Below, piece by piece: positions 33,291 to 45,662 of a DNA stretch of 64,000 nucleotides. The DNA lies in the NCBI GenBank assembly GCA_026182355.1, contig JAPFBL010001617.1:7069001-7133000 (forward strand), written 5' to 3'. The notes beneath the pieces are model-generated. The model was not told the DNA's origin. It did no database searches and saw only the letters and a list, made by a program, of their open reading frames with translations. How positions within the stretch are numbered: position 1 is the first letter of the stretch; each line of letters opens with the position of its first letter. The stretch comes from Hermatobates lingyangjiaoensis. Taxonomy: Eukaryota > Arthropoda > Insecta > Hemiptera > Hermatobatidae. The translations under genes were made by a program, and so were the position numbers.

Positions 33291-34734
33291 CATTATTTTA
33301 CTGCTACATAACAAAATTAGTATCATAAAGTGAAGAAGGATGTAACGTCTGCATCCAAATATATATGATTTCTGAATTTATAGATCCATATCATATTGCT
33401 TTAATAGTTACAAAAATGTTCATATAGTTTACTTTAAAAATAACTCTTTAAAAGCACTTCAACATTTATTAAAAAATATTTTGAAGTCTTGTAAATTTAT
33501 TTGGCTAGAGTCCTAGAAATATGTTCCAAGTTAATGTAAAAAAATTCAACAAAGAAACCAGGTTGGATTATTGTATGTTGAGTTTTGCGTATTTAAGACT
33601 ATATATAGTCTGAAATTAACAAAGTGCAGTCAAACGAAATCTAATTTACATGTTAGGAGTCTCATTATGTTTTAAATTTCCTTTGTCAAGTTTTTTTGCA
33701 AAGAAAAATTAAAAAAAAAACAAGTCTATATATATTTTAAAAACTTGTTAATGTTTAAAAATTAACACTTTATTAAGTTTAACACTTTTTTTTATCTGTT
33801 TAACGGGTCATACTTCCTGTGTGTATAACTAATAATATAAAGCGTATCCATCCTTAATTACAACTTAAACAGTACTATGTGAACGATTTTTTTGATCGTG
33901 TCTACATCTACATCTGTAATTGTTATAAACGATACAAAAAAATTGATAGCAAACTATTCAGATTATAATGTTTCCAAAAGAAATGATTTAAGATGAAATC
34001 TAAAAGCACATAGTCGATTATTAATTAGAGCCACTACACATTTTATTGGAATCTGTTGAAAAGATTTCATGGTATAAAAAACCCTAAAAGTGAGGAATTG
34101 GCATTTACCAGTTGTTTGCATTTTGACATTCATCTGTCAGTGATGCAGGCACTCTTACAGCGTTTCACATTAATTGTTTTCCCCTTTTAAGATCTGTTAA
34201 TGTTTTGTTCGTATTCACTTTAATTCATTGGTTAACTTAAAACAGCAAAGTTAATTACTGCTAATTGTTTCCAATGCTCCTTTAGGGCAGTTCTAGGGGC
34301 AGAAAGTTTGGCTCATCTGTTATTTGACACCCATTTTATTTATGAGGAGTTACATTAACTGATTAATAGCAAATGTAATAATTATTCTTTTCATAATTAT
34401 GCATATAGCTTATAAATATCAATATAGCTTGGAAATTTATATGAATTAAATTAATAAATTATTTAAGAACTTGGATGTATCTTGTTCTTATATAAACACA
34501 AGAAAGTCAACATCTGATATTAAGTTTTGTTCAAGGGTGCAACATAACATACAGATTGATTAGAGCATTTTGTTAGACAAATCTATCATACTATAGAAAG
34601 CATCAGGAATTATTTATTTGATTGGCGTAGATTTTTTACATGAAAGAAGTTTATTCTTTTTTCATATCATATTGAGTCATTAAATCATTTCAAATATTTT
34701 CATTAAACCTCGAAACATGAAATTTATTACAATC
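33291..34734. other. AT-rich sequence, no gene recognised
   Basis: No coding motif, module or element end was seen on either strand. Confidence 0.4.
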
Positions 34735-36370
34735 GAATTACTTAAAAAATTTCTAAGTCAATATAAACAATGTAAATAAATTTCAACAAATCCGACAGAT
34801 ATAGTAGGTGATCCATTAGTCCTGGACGATAATTCAGTTTTTATAGATTTATTTCATTTTGCGGTAATTGAAATTTCATGATTTTTTTTTCATACATTGC
34901 TAATTTTTGGTTCAATTTTTACGCTAAATATCATTGCTCTTTAAAACCCGTTTAGGGTCTAAGAAACATTTTCTGAAAACATAAAACTGACCTTAACGCC
35001 ATTTTGGTTCATATGGTTCTAAAATTATTTATCTCATCTCATCCCCCATAAAATGCTGTACTTTTAGGCATAATTTCATTTCGATTTGCCAAACACTGTG
35101 GCTTCTATCGTCCTCAGAAGCTTTCAGATTGAATAATACTTTATTACATTTTGTTGAAAAAAAAATATGTCCTATTGTTTTAAAAATCTTAGGTTTTTTT
35201 CAGTAATTGCTTTTGTAGCCTCAAAGATAATGCCAAAATTTCAAAATTCTAGAAAAGTAGTTTAGGAAAAAAATGTTAAAAGGAACAAAAACACATTTTT
35301 GCCAAAAAAGTGACTTTGCATCATGCATAATAGCTCCCAAACAATAGGGTTAAATGATAGATCAAAGATTCTGGACGATAGCAGCTACACAAGCTTTAAG
35401 ATACACACTCACCCATCTTCACATACACACACAGACATCATCGAAAAAACGTCATAAAATGATTTTGGAGACCTAAATACATGTAATTCCGGTAAAATCT
35501 TCAGATTGAATTTTTTTACGATCACTATACTTAAAGTAAAAAGTAATGATAATCGTTTACTTAAAGTAATGTTGAGTGAAGGCCACTACATATTTATTTG
35601 TCCCATTTTTTGGTTATACATACATTTTAAACAATTATGCATTCTTCTTTCTACATGTGCCTATAATCATTTCACTAGTTATATAAAGCTTGAAATCATT
35701 GATGGTTCAGAGATATTTTTAACATTATTATATTGAGGGACTGAGTCTCATCGGACTCCTAAGCTCCACGGTCATATCTGCCATATATTACATCCCATTG
35801 TTAAAACTACATCAAACTTCATGTTTTAATCTCTTTAATGACCCTTATAATTGTGCATATAGAACAATTCAGTTAAGTTTTTATACCTTTTTTTCCCTTT
35901 TCCATAACTGAAATTTCACGATTTTGCTAATCACATTTTGCTAATTTTTTGTTTAATTTTATAGCAAAAATTAATTTTTTTTTTTAATGAGCCGTTAAGT
36001 GACAAAAAAACATTTTCTGAAAACTGAAAATGTGCTATATCGCTCCATTAATTAATGTAATTTTGGAAACATTACCTCAACTTATTTCCCACATAATGCC
36101 CTATTTTTAGGTGTAATTGCCTTTTGATCCGTCAAACGACATGGCTTGTATTGTTCTCACAATCTTTCAGATTCAATCGTGAGTCAAAATTTTTACATTT
36201 TATTGGAAAAAAATATTTCAAGTTGTTTTAAATATCTGGAGACTTTTCAGTTATTGCTTTTGTAGATTTCAATACAATGACAAAATTTCAGATCGCTAGA
36301 GTTAATAGTTTAAGAGAACAAAAATGTCTAAAAACATATTGTGGCCAAAAGTGACATTTATTTACATTGA
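34735..36370 (+). repeat. Diverged family A copies, plus orientation
   Basis: Two old partial copies: 34735-35548 (ending GATCACTATACTTAAAGTA) and about 35850-36370. They keep landmarks such as CATTTTCTGAAAAC and TTTCATTT(C/T)GAT, with many substitutions, so family A has been active over a long period. Confidence 0.6.
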
Positions 36371-37244
36371 CTTGGAAATTATCTAAGTGAATCCACTAAA
36401 ATATATCTGATGTTTGGAAGTTTAGTGAAAAAATTTTAAATAATTTAAGATCTTAATATGAGATGTACAAGAATAAAATTCTTACATGTAAACAACGCCA
36501 ATCAAACATATAATTTCTGATGCTTTCCGTGGAATGATGCATTCGTTTCACAAAATGTTCTAATCAATCTATATGTTACACCTTTGATCAAAACCTAATA
36601 TCAGATGTAAATTCTTTGTGTTTATGAATCATATTAACTTTGAGTAATATAGAAGGAATGGAATGGACTCTTTCCTTTTATGTTGTTGACAAATATCCAG
36701 GTTTTTTACTATTCTAGTCTAATTGTTCATATCTATTATTTTCAAAAATTTCAAGCTTCCAGATATAAAAATTTTAAATTATCCTGAAAAGCCGGCTTTG
36801 AATTCTATTTCAGAATGCAAAACTGGTTAATTTCTAATATATTTTTAATACTGGCTAAGTATATTAGAGTATATCCATTATACTCGCTCAGAGTAAAATG
36901 GATTTTTGACAAAGGGGAAGAAAAGTATTTTTTAAAAAAACACTAGTATGCAATAAAATTCCCATTATAACAATTTTATAAAAGACCCAAAATGAAAAAC
37001 ATAACTGAAAATTGAAAAAATCTTTGAAATATAATAGATGAAATTATCCTAGATCTAAAATTAAAAATTATCTTAAAACGACATTTTTTCCTTCAAGTTT
37101 GTGACATTTTTCAGACAAAATAGGAGTATTCTAAAGTTTTAAATAGAAAATTGTTTAATTAATTTCAATTAATAATTAATTAATTAATGTTTAATTAAGA
37201 ATTGTAAGTTAATTAATACTCATAATTGAAAATGATTGTTTTTA
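36371..37244 (-). repeat. Diverged family A copy, minus orientation
   Basis: Interior landmarks in reverse (CACTAAAATA..., AGATGTACAAGAATAAAATTC, ...GGAAGAAAAGTA). Strongly diverged. Confidence 0.5.
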
Positions 37245-40200
37245 CTTTACTATAAGTAAAGTATAGTGATCGTGAAAAAATTCGATCTCGAGGTTTTGAC
37301 GGAATTATATATTTTGAGGTTCCAAAAGTCGTTTTATGAAGTTTTTTCGGTGATGTTTGTGTGTGGGTGGGTGGGTGAGTGTGTTAGCATTGCATGTTAC
37401 CACGCTACGGTCCAGAATCTTTGATGGATCAAGTTTATATTTTACACAAAAATGGACCTCATAAGGTAGAAGATCCCTATTGTTTGGGAAGAATTATGCA
37501 TGACAGGAAAGTCACTTTTTTTGCCAAAAACCGGTTTTTAGAAAACATTTTTTTCTCCTAAACTACGGACTCTAGAGTTTTGAAATTTTGGCATTATCTT
37601 TGAAGCTACAAATAAAATAAACGAAAAATATATTCAGAATTTTAAAACAACGGGAAAGATTTTTTTCCAATAAAATGTACAAATCTTGACTTATAAATCA
37701 ATCTCAAACATTGTGAGAGTGATACAAGCCATACCGTTTGACAGATCAAAATGAAACTATGCCTATAAATAGAACATTATGTGGAGAATGAGTTGAGATA
37801 TTTTTTTTGAAAATTGCATTCACCAAAGGGGCGTTGGAGTTTGATTTCTGTGTTCAGAAAATGTTTTTTTGACGCTAAACGGCTAATAAAAAATCGTGAA
37901 AATTTTACCAATAATGGAACAAAAAATTAGTAATTCATAAAAAAAAAATCTGGAGTGGCCTACACTCTACTTTACTATAAGTAACTTAATGTCAAATTTC
38001 TTGAGTATATAAAACATAACGTCTCATTTAAGCATAACGTAAACATCTAAAAGGGATATAATTATTAGCCTGTCATTCCTGAGGTAGTACAGATAGTGAT
38101 TGAAGGACATATCAATTTATAAGCTTATTTTTGTACATCACAAATAATTTATTATTTGCAAATAATTTCATTAGTATAACTACAGCAGTAATAACATTTT
38201 TGAAAAACCAATGTGAACATTTCTTGAAACGAAATAGTATCCTACAAGAGAACATGGCTATTGTTCAAATAGCCAGTAGATTTCTTACATCGTTTACTTG
38301 ACATCCTTCTACATTGAATATTAATGTAAAATTTTCAAATTTGAAACAGTAAAATACTCTTTTTTTCTCTGAAAAACTTCTTAAACAGCGAAGAAAATGT
38401 TGTTTTAAGGTGATTTGTTAATTAAATATGTACGATAATTACAGTTATTAATCTCTAAACGAGAGATTTCAATTTTGAATTATCTTTTACATTTTTGGTT
38501 TTTTACAGAATTATTATACTGGGAATTTTATGGCTTCTTAGTATTTAATAAGATCATTTTCCTTCCCCTTTGTCAAATAACATATACGAGTATACGAATT
38601 TTTTTTTAATGAGTGTTATCATTTACCTGCACAATATTATTCCTCTTACATCTCTTATAAGTCAATAATATATTTTCATTTTTCCATTAGAAACATCAAT
38701 TTTATCTCAGTGGAAACGTTCAAAAAATTTCTAAGTCAATGTAAACAATGTAAAAAAATACAAAAAATTCGACAAGTATAGCAGGTGATCTCTTAGTCTA
38801 GAATAAACAAACAGTTTTTATATCGTTATTGCTCTTTCCCGTAATTGAAACTTCATAAATTTTTTTTTGTGAATTTCTAATTTTTTGTTCCATTTTTGGT
38901 CAAATTTTCATTATTTTTTAACGAGCCGTTAGCGTCAAAAAATCATTTTCTGAAAACACAAATCGTACTGTAACGCCCCTTTAGCGAATGTAATTTTAGA
39001 AAAAAATATCTCAACTCATTCGCCATATAATGTTCTATTTGTAGGCATAGTTTCATTCTTGTCCGTCAAACAGTATGGCTTGTATCGCTCTCACAAGGTT
39101 TGAGATTGAATTATAAGTCAAAATTTTTACATTTTATTGAAAAAAAAATATTTTCTGTTGTCTTAAAATTCTGAATATATTTTTCGTTTCTTGCATTTGA
39201 AACCTCAAAGATAATGTCAAAATTTCAAAACTGTAGGGTTATCAGTTTAGGAGAAATAAATGTTTTAAAAAAAACGGTTTTTGGCAAAAAAATTGACTTT
39301 CCCATCATGCATAATTCTTCCCAAACAATAGGGATCTTCGTCTAAATGGGGCCCATTTTTGTGTAAAATATCAACTTGATCCATCAAAGATTCTGGACCG
39401 TAGCGTGGTAACAAGCAATGCTAACACACGCACCCACCCACCCACCCACACACACACAGACATCATCGTAAAAACGTCATAAAACGACTTCTGGTACCTC
39501 AAAACATGTAATTCCGTCAAAATCTCGAGATCGAATTTTTTCACGATCACTATACTTTACTTATAGTAAAGTAAAAATTTGAAATTTCAATCATAGATAA
39601 GTGCAATAAAGCTATAAAAACTGTTTGTTTATCCTAGATTAAGGGATGACCTGCTGTACTTGTCAAATTTTTGATATTTCTTTACATTGTTTACATTGAC
39701 TTAGAAATTTTCTGAGTGAATCCACTGAAATAAAATTGATATTTATAAAGGAAAAATTTAAATAATTTATTGATTTATACGAGATATAAGAGGAATAATA
39801 TTTTTACATGTAAAAATCACCGCCAATACATAAATAAATTTCCCTTGTCTACCATGGTATGATGGATTTGTCTCACAAAATGCTTTAATAAATCTAAAAA
39901 TTGCACTCTTGAGCAAAACTAATTATCAGTTATAATTACTTCTTCTTTGTGAATTGTAGTACCTTTCCTTGTTATTGAAATGTGATGAATAGACTCTTTC
40001 CTCAAGTACGAGAAGTTATGTTTTGTTGAGAAATATCCAGTTCTTTCACTATTCTGGGCTAATAGTTCATATTTATTATTTTCAACAATTAGAAGCTCCA
40101 AATTATAAAAGTTTTAATTATCCTGAATAGCTGACTTTGACTTTGAATTGAATAATAGACCACAAATGATCAACATAATTAAAAATTGAAATCTTTTGTT

Positions 40201-40600
40201 TGAAGATTAATAAATGTAATTATGTACATCATTAATTATAAATTATCTTAAAATGATATTATTTCTTTTTAGTTTTTCAGAGAAAATAAGAGTATTTTCT
40301 TGTTTTAAATTTGAAAATTTGACTTAAATATTCAATGTAGAAGGAGGTCAAGTAAACGATGTAAGAAATCCACTGGCTATTTGAAGAAATGCCATGTTCT
40401 CTTATAGGAGATTATTTCGTATCAAGAAATTTTCACCTTGGTTTTTAAAAAATGTATTACTGCTGTAGTTATACTAAATGAGATTATTTGCATCAGTATG
40501 TGATATACAAAAACAAGCTTATATTTTGATAAGTCGATCAACACTATCTGTACTACCTCAGGAATGAAAGACTAATAAACATCACCCATTTATATTACAT
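37245..40600 (-). mobile_element. Family A copy A4, split by nested copy A5
   Basis: Minus-orientation copy from the terminal palindrome at 37245 to 37947, then resuming at 39572 and fading near 40600 (CTACCTCAGGAATGAAAG). Removing 37948-39571 rejoins sequence equivalent to 51180-51240 in copy A6. Confidence 0.7.
37948..39571 (+). mobile_element. Family A repeat, copy A5 (nested in A4)
   Basis: Full-length copy, TCTGGAGTGG to TATAGTAAAG, inserted in an A-run of the opposite-strand copy A4. It closely matches A3 and A6. Confidence 0.85.
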
Positions 40601-43085
40601 TGTTTACATTGACTTCGAATTTTTTTCAGTGAATTCATCGAAAAATAATATAATGTTTAGATATATAGTAAACATTTTTTAATGATTTAAGGACTTATAT
40701 GTGAAGTAAGAAGAATAATATTCTTAATGTAAAAAATTAACGACAATAGAGCATATCAATATAATTTCTGATTCATTTCATTGTATGATGGGTTTGTTAG
40801 ATGTTCTAATAGATCTAAATGTTGCACCATTCTACAAAGCTTAATGTCAGATGCTGATTTTTACATTTATTTACATTTACATTTACATTTACATTTATGA
40901 ATAACATTATTATTGGGTAATATTGATGTTTTTGGAATGAACTTTTTCGTCCTATAGAAGGGCTTGTCTGATTTGGACCAATATCCAGATTTTTCACTAT
41001 TCTAGTCTAATAGTTCATGCTATTATTTTTTAAAATTTCAAACTTCTAGCTTTTAAATTAACATAAAACATAAAATTAAACATATACATAAAAGTCGGCT
41101 TTGAACTTGATTTAAGAATGCAAAATTGGCTAGTTACCAATATATTTTTTTTCAATATACATTTACAGAAAACTTATAACAGAGTACAGCACCTGGGAAA
41201 AAATAACATTCTCTCAGCGTAAATTGGTTTTTTATGATTTTTGACTAAGGGAAAGAAAAGTGAGTTTTTAAAAAACTTTAGCATGCCATAGAATTTCCAG
41301 TATAATAATTTGATAAAAGACCAACAATGTAGAACATTATTTAGAATTAAAAAAAAATCTTTTAAAAATAATAAATGAAATTATCCTACATCTTAAGTTA
41401 AAAATTATCTGAAAACAATTTTTTCTTACATTTTTTGACATTTCAGACAAAACCTTTGTAACGTTTTTAAAATATTTAAAATATTTTCAAGTTTTAGATG
41501 GGAAACTTTGTCTTAAATCTTCAATGGAGAAGGAGGTCAAATAAACTATGTAAGTGATCCACTGGTTATTGGAACAAAAGCGATGTTCTCCTGTAAGAGT
41601 AATATCGTTGTAGCAAGTCGACACTTGCACTTTTCAAAAATGTTATTACTGTTGTAGTTATACTAATCAGTGGTGTGATATACAAAAATAAACGTGTATA
41701 TTGATAAGTGGATAAATCACTATCAGTACTACCTCCAGGAATGAGAAACTAATAAACCTTTTCCAATTAGACATTTAAATTATGCCTAAATGAGACATTG
41801 TTCATTATATAGGTACCCAAGAAGATTGATATTATGTTTAAGTTAGTAATATGGTGAAGATAACTGTAGGCCACTCAAGATTTTTTCAGTGAATTGACTT
41901 AAATCAGTGTTTCCCTAAGTGGGCGGTACCGCCCCCCTGGGGGCGGTGCTTTGATATCGGGGGGTTGTAATGCAAAAAGGAGCGGGGATTCTATTTCCAA
42001 AAATTGAAAATGTTCATGAAATATAATTTCTAAATTTAAGTGAAAACACAACATATAAACTTCTAGGAAACGGTTTCTTAAAATTATTTGTTTTGATAAT
42101 TCATTTTTATGTTAAAAGTATATTCTCACCTAAGTTTCTTTTATTGTCTATTAATTCCTTTGCATAATTATGCTATGAAACAATACATCTATTGGATTCT
42201 ACATAAATATTCGATTAGGTATTATTTTTATTTAATTATTAAAATGTTACTCATTTGGTTATTTAGTCTAGGAATCTGATTAATATTCAAGGGTGTTGAG
42301 TCATAGGTTTATGGACCCAAGGGGGCGGTCACTTGAAATAGTTTGGGAAACACTGACTTAAATAAACCTTTAATATAGAAGGTCAGATAAACAGCATTAA
42401 ATGTAACATAGTCACTGGCTATGGTAGCAAGCGACAGATTCTTCTGTAAGAAATTATTTGGTATTACGTTTTTTTGCTTTGGCTTTGCCAAAATGTTATT
42501 TCTGTAGTAATATCAAGAATATTATACAAATCATGTGTGTGATAATCAAATATGAGTATATATATTGATAACTGGGTGAGTCAGTATCTGTCCAGTCTCC
42601 ATATGTATGAAATATTATTACTCATCTGCCTTATAGACATTTACTTTATGTTTTAATGGGAAATTATATACCAAAGAAGTTTGAGAATATATTTACTTAT
42701 AGCATAGTTGAGTGCAAAATTTTCTACATGAAGCTGCGTCATGTGGGTGGTTCTTTAATTGCATAGTAATTGAATAAACCATCCACTTTGTGACATGATA
42801 TATTGATGGACTGATTTCTGGAACTTTTATGCTCACAAATTCACTTTACTGTCGAATAGCTGGTACAGAGGACATGGTAATTCATTTAAAATTTATTTTC
42901 AATGGAATTATTTTCAATTTTCAAAGAAAATTATCACTAATAAAACTCAAACGCATTCTCACTGAACGTCATTTTAAACTGATTATTACAAGAATATTTT
43001 GAAAATCACTTAATGAAATTAACCTTCGAAAATAACATTTCATAAAATAACAACATTTAAAGTATAACTTGGATTAAAAAAAAAT
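40601..43085 (-). repeat. Diverged family A copies, minus orientation
   Basis: Old copies at about 40601-41904 and 42364-42760, each ending in a weakened 5' terminus (GTAGGCCACTCAAGATT at 41866). A hAT MITE splits them at 41905. The final part (42760-43085) is anonymous. Confidence 0.55.
41905..42355. mobile_element. hAT MITE with exact 8-bp TSD
   Basis: A 451-bp element with inverted ends CAGTGTTTCCC and GGGAAACACTG and subterminal GGGGGCGGT blocks at both ends. The target duplication ACTTAAAT is exact (41897-41904 and 42356-42363). CAGTGTTTCCC is a classic hAT terminus. Confidence 0.9.
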
Positions 43086-43555
43086 AAGGGGATTTCCATG
43101 CTGGACTAATGGATCACCAGCTATATTTGCCAGATTCTTTTTTCATTTATTTACATTGATTTGGAAAATAGGAATATTTTTAAGTTTTACATGGGAAACT
43201 TTGTCTTGAATCTTCAGTGTAGAAGAAGATCACATAAATTATGCTAGTGATCCAATGGCTATTGAAACAGAAGACATATTCTCCTGTAAGAAATTATTTT
43301 GTAACACGAAATCTTCACTTTCGCTTTTCAAAAATGTTATTATGGCGGTAGTTATTGTGATATATAAAAGTAAGTGTGTATATTGATAAGTGGATAAGTC
43401 ACTGTCAGTACTACTTACAAGATTGAAAGACTAATAAACCTTTTCCATTTATACATTTATATTATGCCTCAATGATACATTATAAATTATATACCCAAGA
43501 AGTTTTATGTTAAGTTTACTTATAGTAAAGTTGAGTGTAGGCCACTCCAGATTTC
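43086..43555 (-). repeat. Diverged family A 5' part
   Basis: Ends with TAAAGTTGAGTGTAGGCC and ACTCCAGATTT at 43520-43555, the reverse of the family A start. Confidence 0.6.
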
Positions 43556-44209
43556 TTAATTCTTGTACAACCATATTTAATGGATGACATTTTATATATT
43601 TTTATGAATTACCGACTTTTTCTTTGTTATCTGATGGCTCAGTTCTGAGAAATTACGATTTACCATAAGTTTATGGCAGATACTCTACAATACAGAAACA
43701 GTATACAATAAAATGTCAAAACAGGGATATCAGTATTTTAAACAAAAGAAACTGTCGCATTAATTATTATTATTTCTTTTTCAGTTGTGCAAAATTGAGG
43801 CAGTGTGGTAATAATTTTATAAATGCTTTCTATGCTTGTAATTTAAAAATGTATAACAAGAAATTACTTCTTCAAACTATATTTTGCAGCATGAATGGTT
43901 AAAATACGTAACAATAACTTGTGTAAAATTAAAAGCATAATTAACTGTAACCACCTTACCTTGAATCCAGTATTGTAGATTGATACCGGTTTGGACTGTG
44001 TCCGTCATCAACGATAACTATACTAATTTTTCAATGTTTGTGTTTAAATTTAGACAGAATCAGAAACCGTTTGAGAGCAGAAGAAAAAAATGCAAGTTAC
44101 AGAGGTTATAATTAATTGTAATTTCATTTATAATAAAGTACAATTGCTTGTATTGAGTCTTAAAACTCATTCTTTTATTATCTTGGTTATATATATTTTT
44201 TTTTTGTAG
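43556..44209. other. Sequence before the P450 exon, with a hairpin box
   Basis: It ends in a polypyrimidine tract and splice acceptor TTTTTTTTTGTAG at 44197-44209. A minus-strand TTGATGACGGACacaGTCC-AAACCGG box lies at about 43979-44012, resembling the PLE hairpin boxes. No upstream exon was recognised. Confidence 0.4.
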
Positions 44210-44240
44210 GAATTTGAATGCATTGAAAAGTAAAGAAAAA

Positions 44241-44421
44241 ATGGTTTTACTGAAACTAACCAGGTATAGAAATTATATTGAATACTTAGGAAGTCAATTT
44301 TCTACATCAGCTACAATAGATGGAGGGTTATCAGTCGACTATGCCAAGCCCTACAGCCAAGTACCGGGACCTACGCCCCTGCCATTCTTGGGAAACACAT
44401 GGCGTCTTTTACCTTACGTAG
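44241..44421 (+). CDS. Mitochondrial-clan cytochrome P450, first coding exon (CYP301/CYP49-like)
   Basis: It encodes about 60 residues. An N-terminus rich in Arg, Lys and hydroxyl residues (MVLLKLTRYRNYIEYL) fits a mitochondrial targeting presequence. The proline-rich hinge follows: YAKPYSQVPGPTPLPFLGN, then TWRLLPYVG. This is the conserved start of the mature domain in insect mitochondrial P450s. The exon probably begins at 44210, after the acceptor AG at 44208-44209; ATG 44241 is the first in frame. The donor is GTGAGT at 44422, leaving phase 1. The encoded enzyme would be a haem monooxygenase using adrenodoxin in the mitochondrion. CYP301A1 (cuticle-related) is my first guess; CYP49A1 and CYP301B1 are alternatives. 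The haem-binding exon lies outside the window. Confidence 0.85.
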
Positions 44422-44466
44422 GTGAGTCTGTTTTTAAAAATGTTAAAATTTAAATAAATTACAATT

Positions 44467-44468
<2 letters not shown>

Positions 44469-44541
<73 letters not shown>
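44469..44541. repeat. (CA)n(TA)n microsatellite
   Basis: CA run 44469-44498 followed by interrupted TA run to 44541. Confidence 0.95.
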
Positions 44542-44545
<4 letters not shown>

Positions 44546-44788
44546 TAAAAGAAACGGTCCAGCGGACTTTTTTAAATAAAATAAATTCAAAACGAAGGAA
44601 ACACACATAAAGACACAGACATAACTCACATCGATATTTCGACCATGAGTCGCCGCCTTGCCTTCCTGCGGGACTCTTCGCTCTTCACACCTCCTGATGA
44701 CGACGATGGTCGAAATATCGATATGAGTTATGTCTGTGTCTTTATGTGTGTTTCCTTCGTTTTGAATTTATTTTATTTATATATATAA
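44542..44788. repeat. Inverted repeat with type 6 hairpin
   Basis: Arms 44581-44645 and 44706-44770 (GACACAGACATAACTC and complement). Plus core 44694-44715: CTGATGA, CGAC-gatg-GTCG, AAATATCGATATGAG. (TA)n at both ends. Confidence 0.85.
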
Positions 44789-45662
44789 TTAAAGTTGGCA
44801 GTAGCTTCTGCGTTGACCAATTTCTTACTGATGATCTCTAGTTTCCTAACTAGTTTTCGGTAACTTTCGGGTATTTTCCAAAGGAGTTCTGGTAACGACA
44901 TGAAAGGAAAGAAGTTGAACACTAAACACTTGAACACTTTAAACTAAAACTATAATTTGAAACTTAATCTAAAACACAAGCTTTCGGCTCACATTAGCCA
45001 TCATCAGGTAAAAACGCAAAATATTAAACAAGGCAAAAAGGTACAGTACAAAGGGCAGTTAACAACTAACTATTATAGAAAAGCAAGAAGTGCAGAAGGG
45101 AGCGAGGTGTGAGTGGGAGGGCATACAGGGCAGGGCACTGCACCCCAACTACCTGCCTGTCCCCTCACCGACCTCTCTTACTATCTTATAAGTATTATCA
45201 AAATTTTTTGAACTCTGTATAGCTTTAAGGCCACTATTTTGAATATTTAACGAAGGGTTATATTCTTTAGTGTATAGGGCTTCGAGTATATTTAGCCTGA
45301 TGTCGTCTTGGAAGCTCTGCAAGATGGTTGTCCCCTCAGTCAGGTTCTCTCTTGATAGTTTCTTTTTGTGGACCTCTTCGGCATGGCTCTTCGGTGCTCC
45401 TCCTGCAAGGTGGAGAGTCAATCGCCGTGATAGCTTAGTCGTAGTCAGCCCTATATACTTCGAAGGCAGGGTTGCACAGTCCCCTGTGGTACATTTATAC
45501 TCATATATGAGATCTTTCCTTTCCTTTTTCCTTTCTTTCCTTTCATGTCGTTACCAGAACTCCTTTGGAAAATACCTGAAAGTTACCAAAAACTAGTTAG
45601 GAAACTAGAGAACATCACTAAGAAATTGGTCAACGCAGAAGCTGCTGCCAACTTTAATTATA
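44789..45662. mobile_element. PLE module, N-terminal arms around a C-terminal fragment
   Basis: Minus strand order: C-terminal frame (45421-45149), non-coding tail, hairpin box at 44984-45010 (CTGATGA, t, GGCT-aatgtg-AGCC, GAAAGC), then N-terminal coding sequence (44905-44789, RKLVRKLE, KKLVNAEA) to (TA)n. The plus arm 45547-45660 repeats the N-terminal segment inverted. C-terminus, tail, then N-terminus is the order expected at a junction between tandem PLE units. Confidence 0.7.
45149..45421 (-). pseudogene. PLE C-terminal fragment (fourth family)
   Basis: The frame LHLAGGAPKSHAEEVHKKKLSRENLTEGTTIL and onward parallels PLE1 LTMHLISGAPKKHTEQVHHTKLTREELVEGTRI. Upstream, in other frames, Cys and Tyr codons suggest the start of the GIY-YIG-like domain. 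The fragment is 5'-truncated. Confidence 0.75.
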
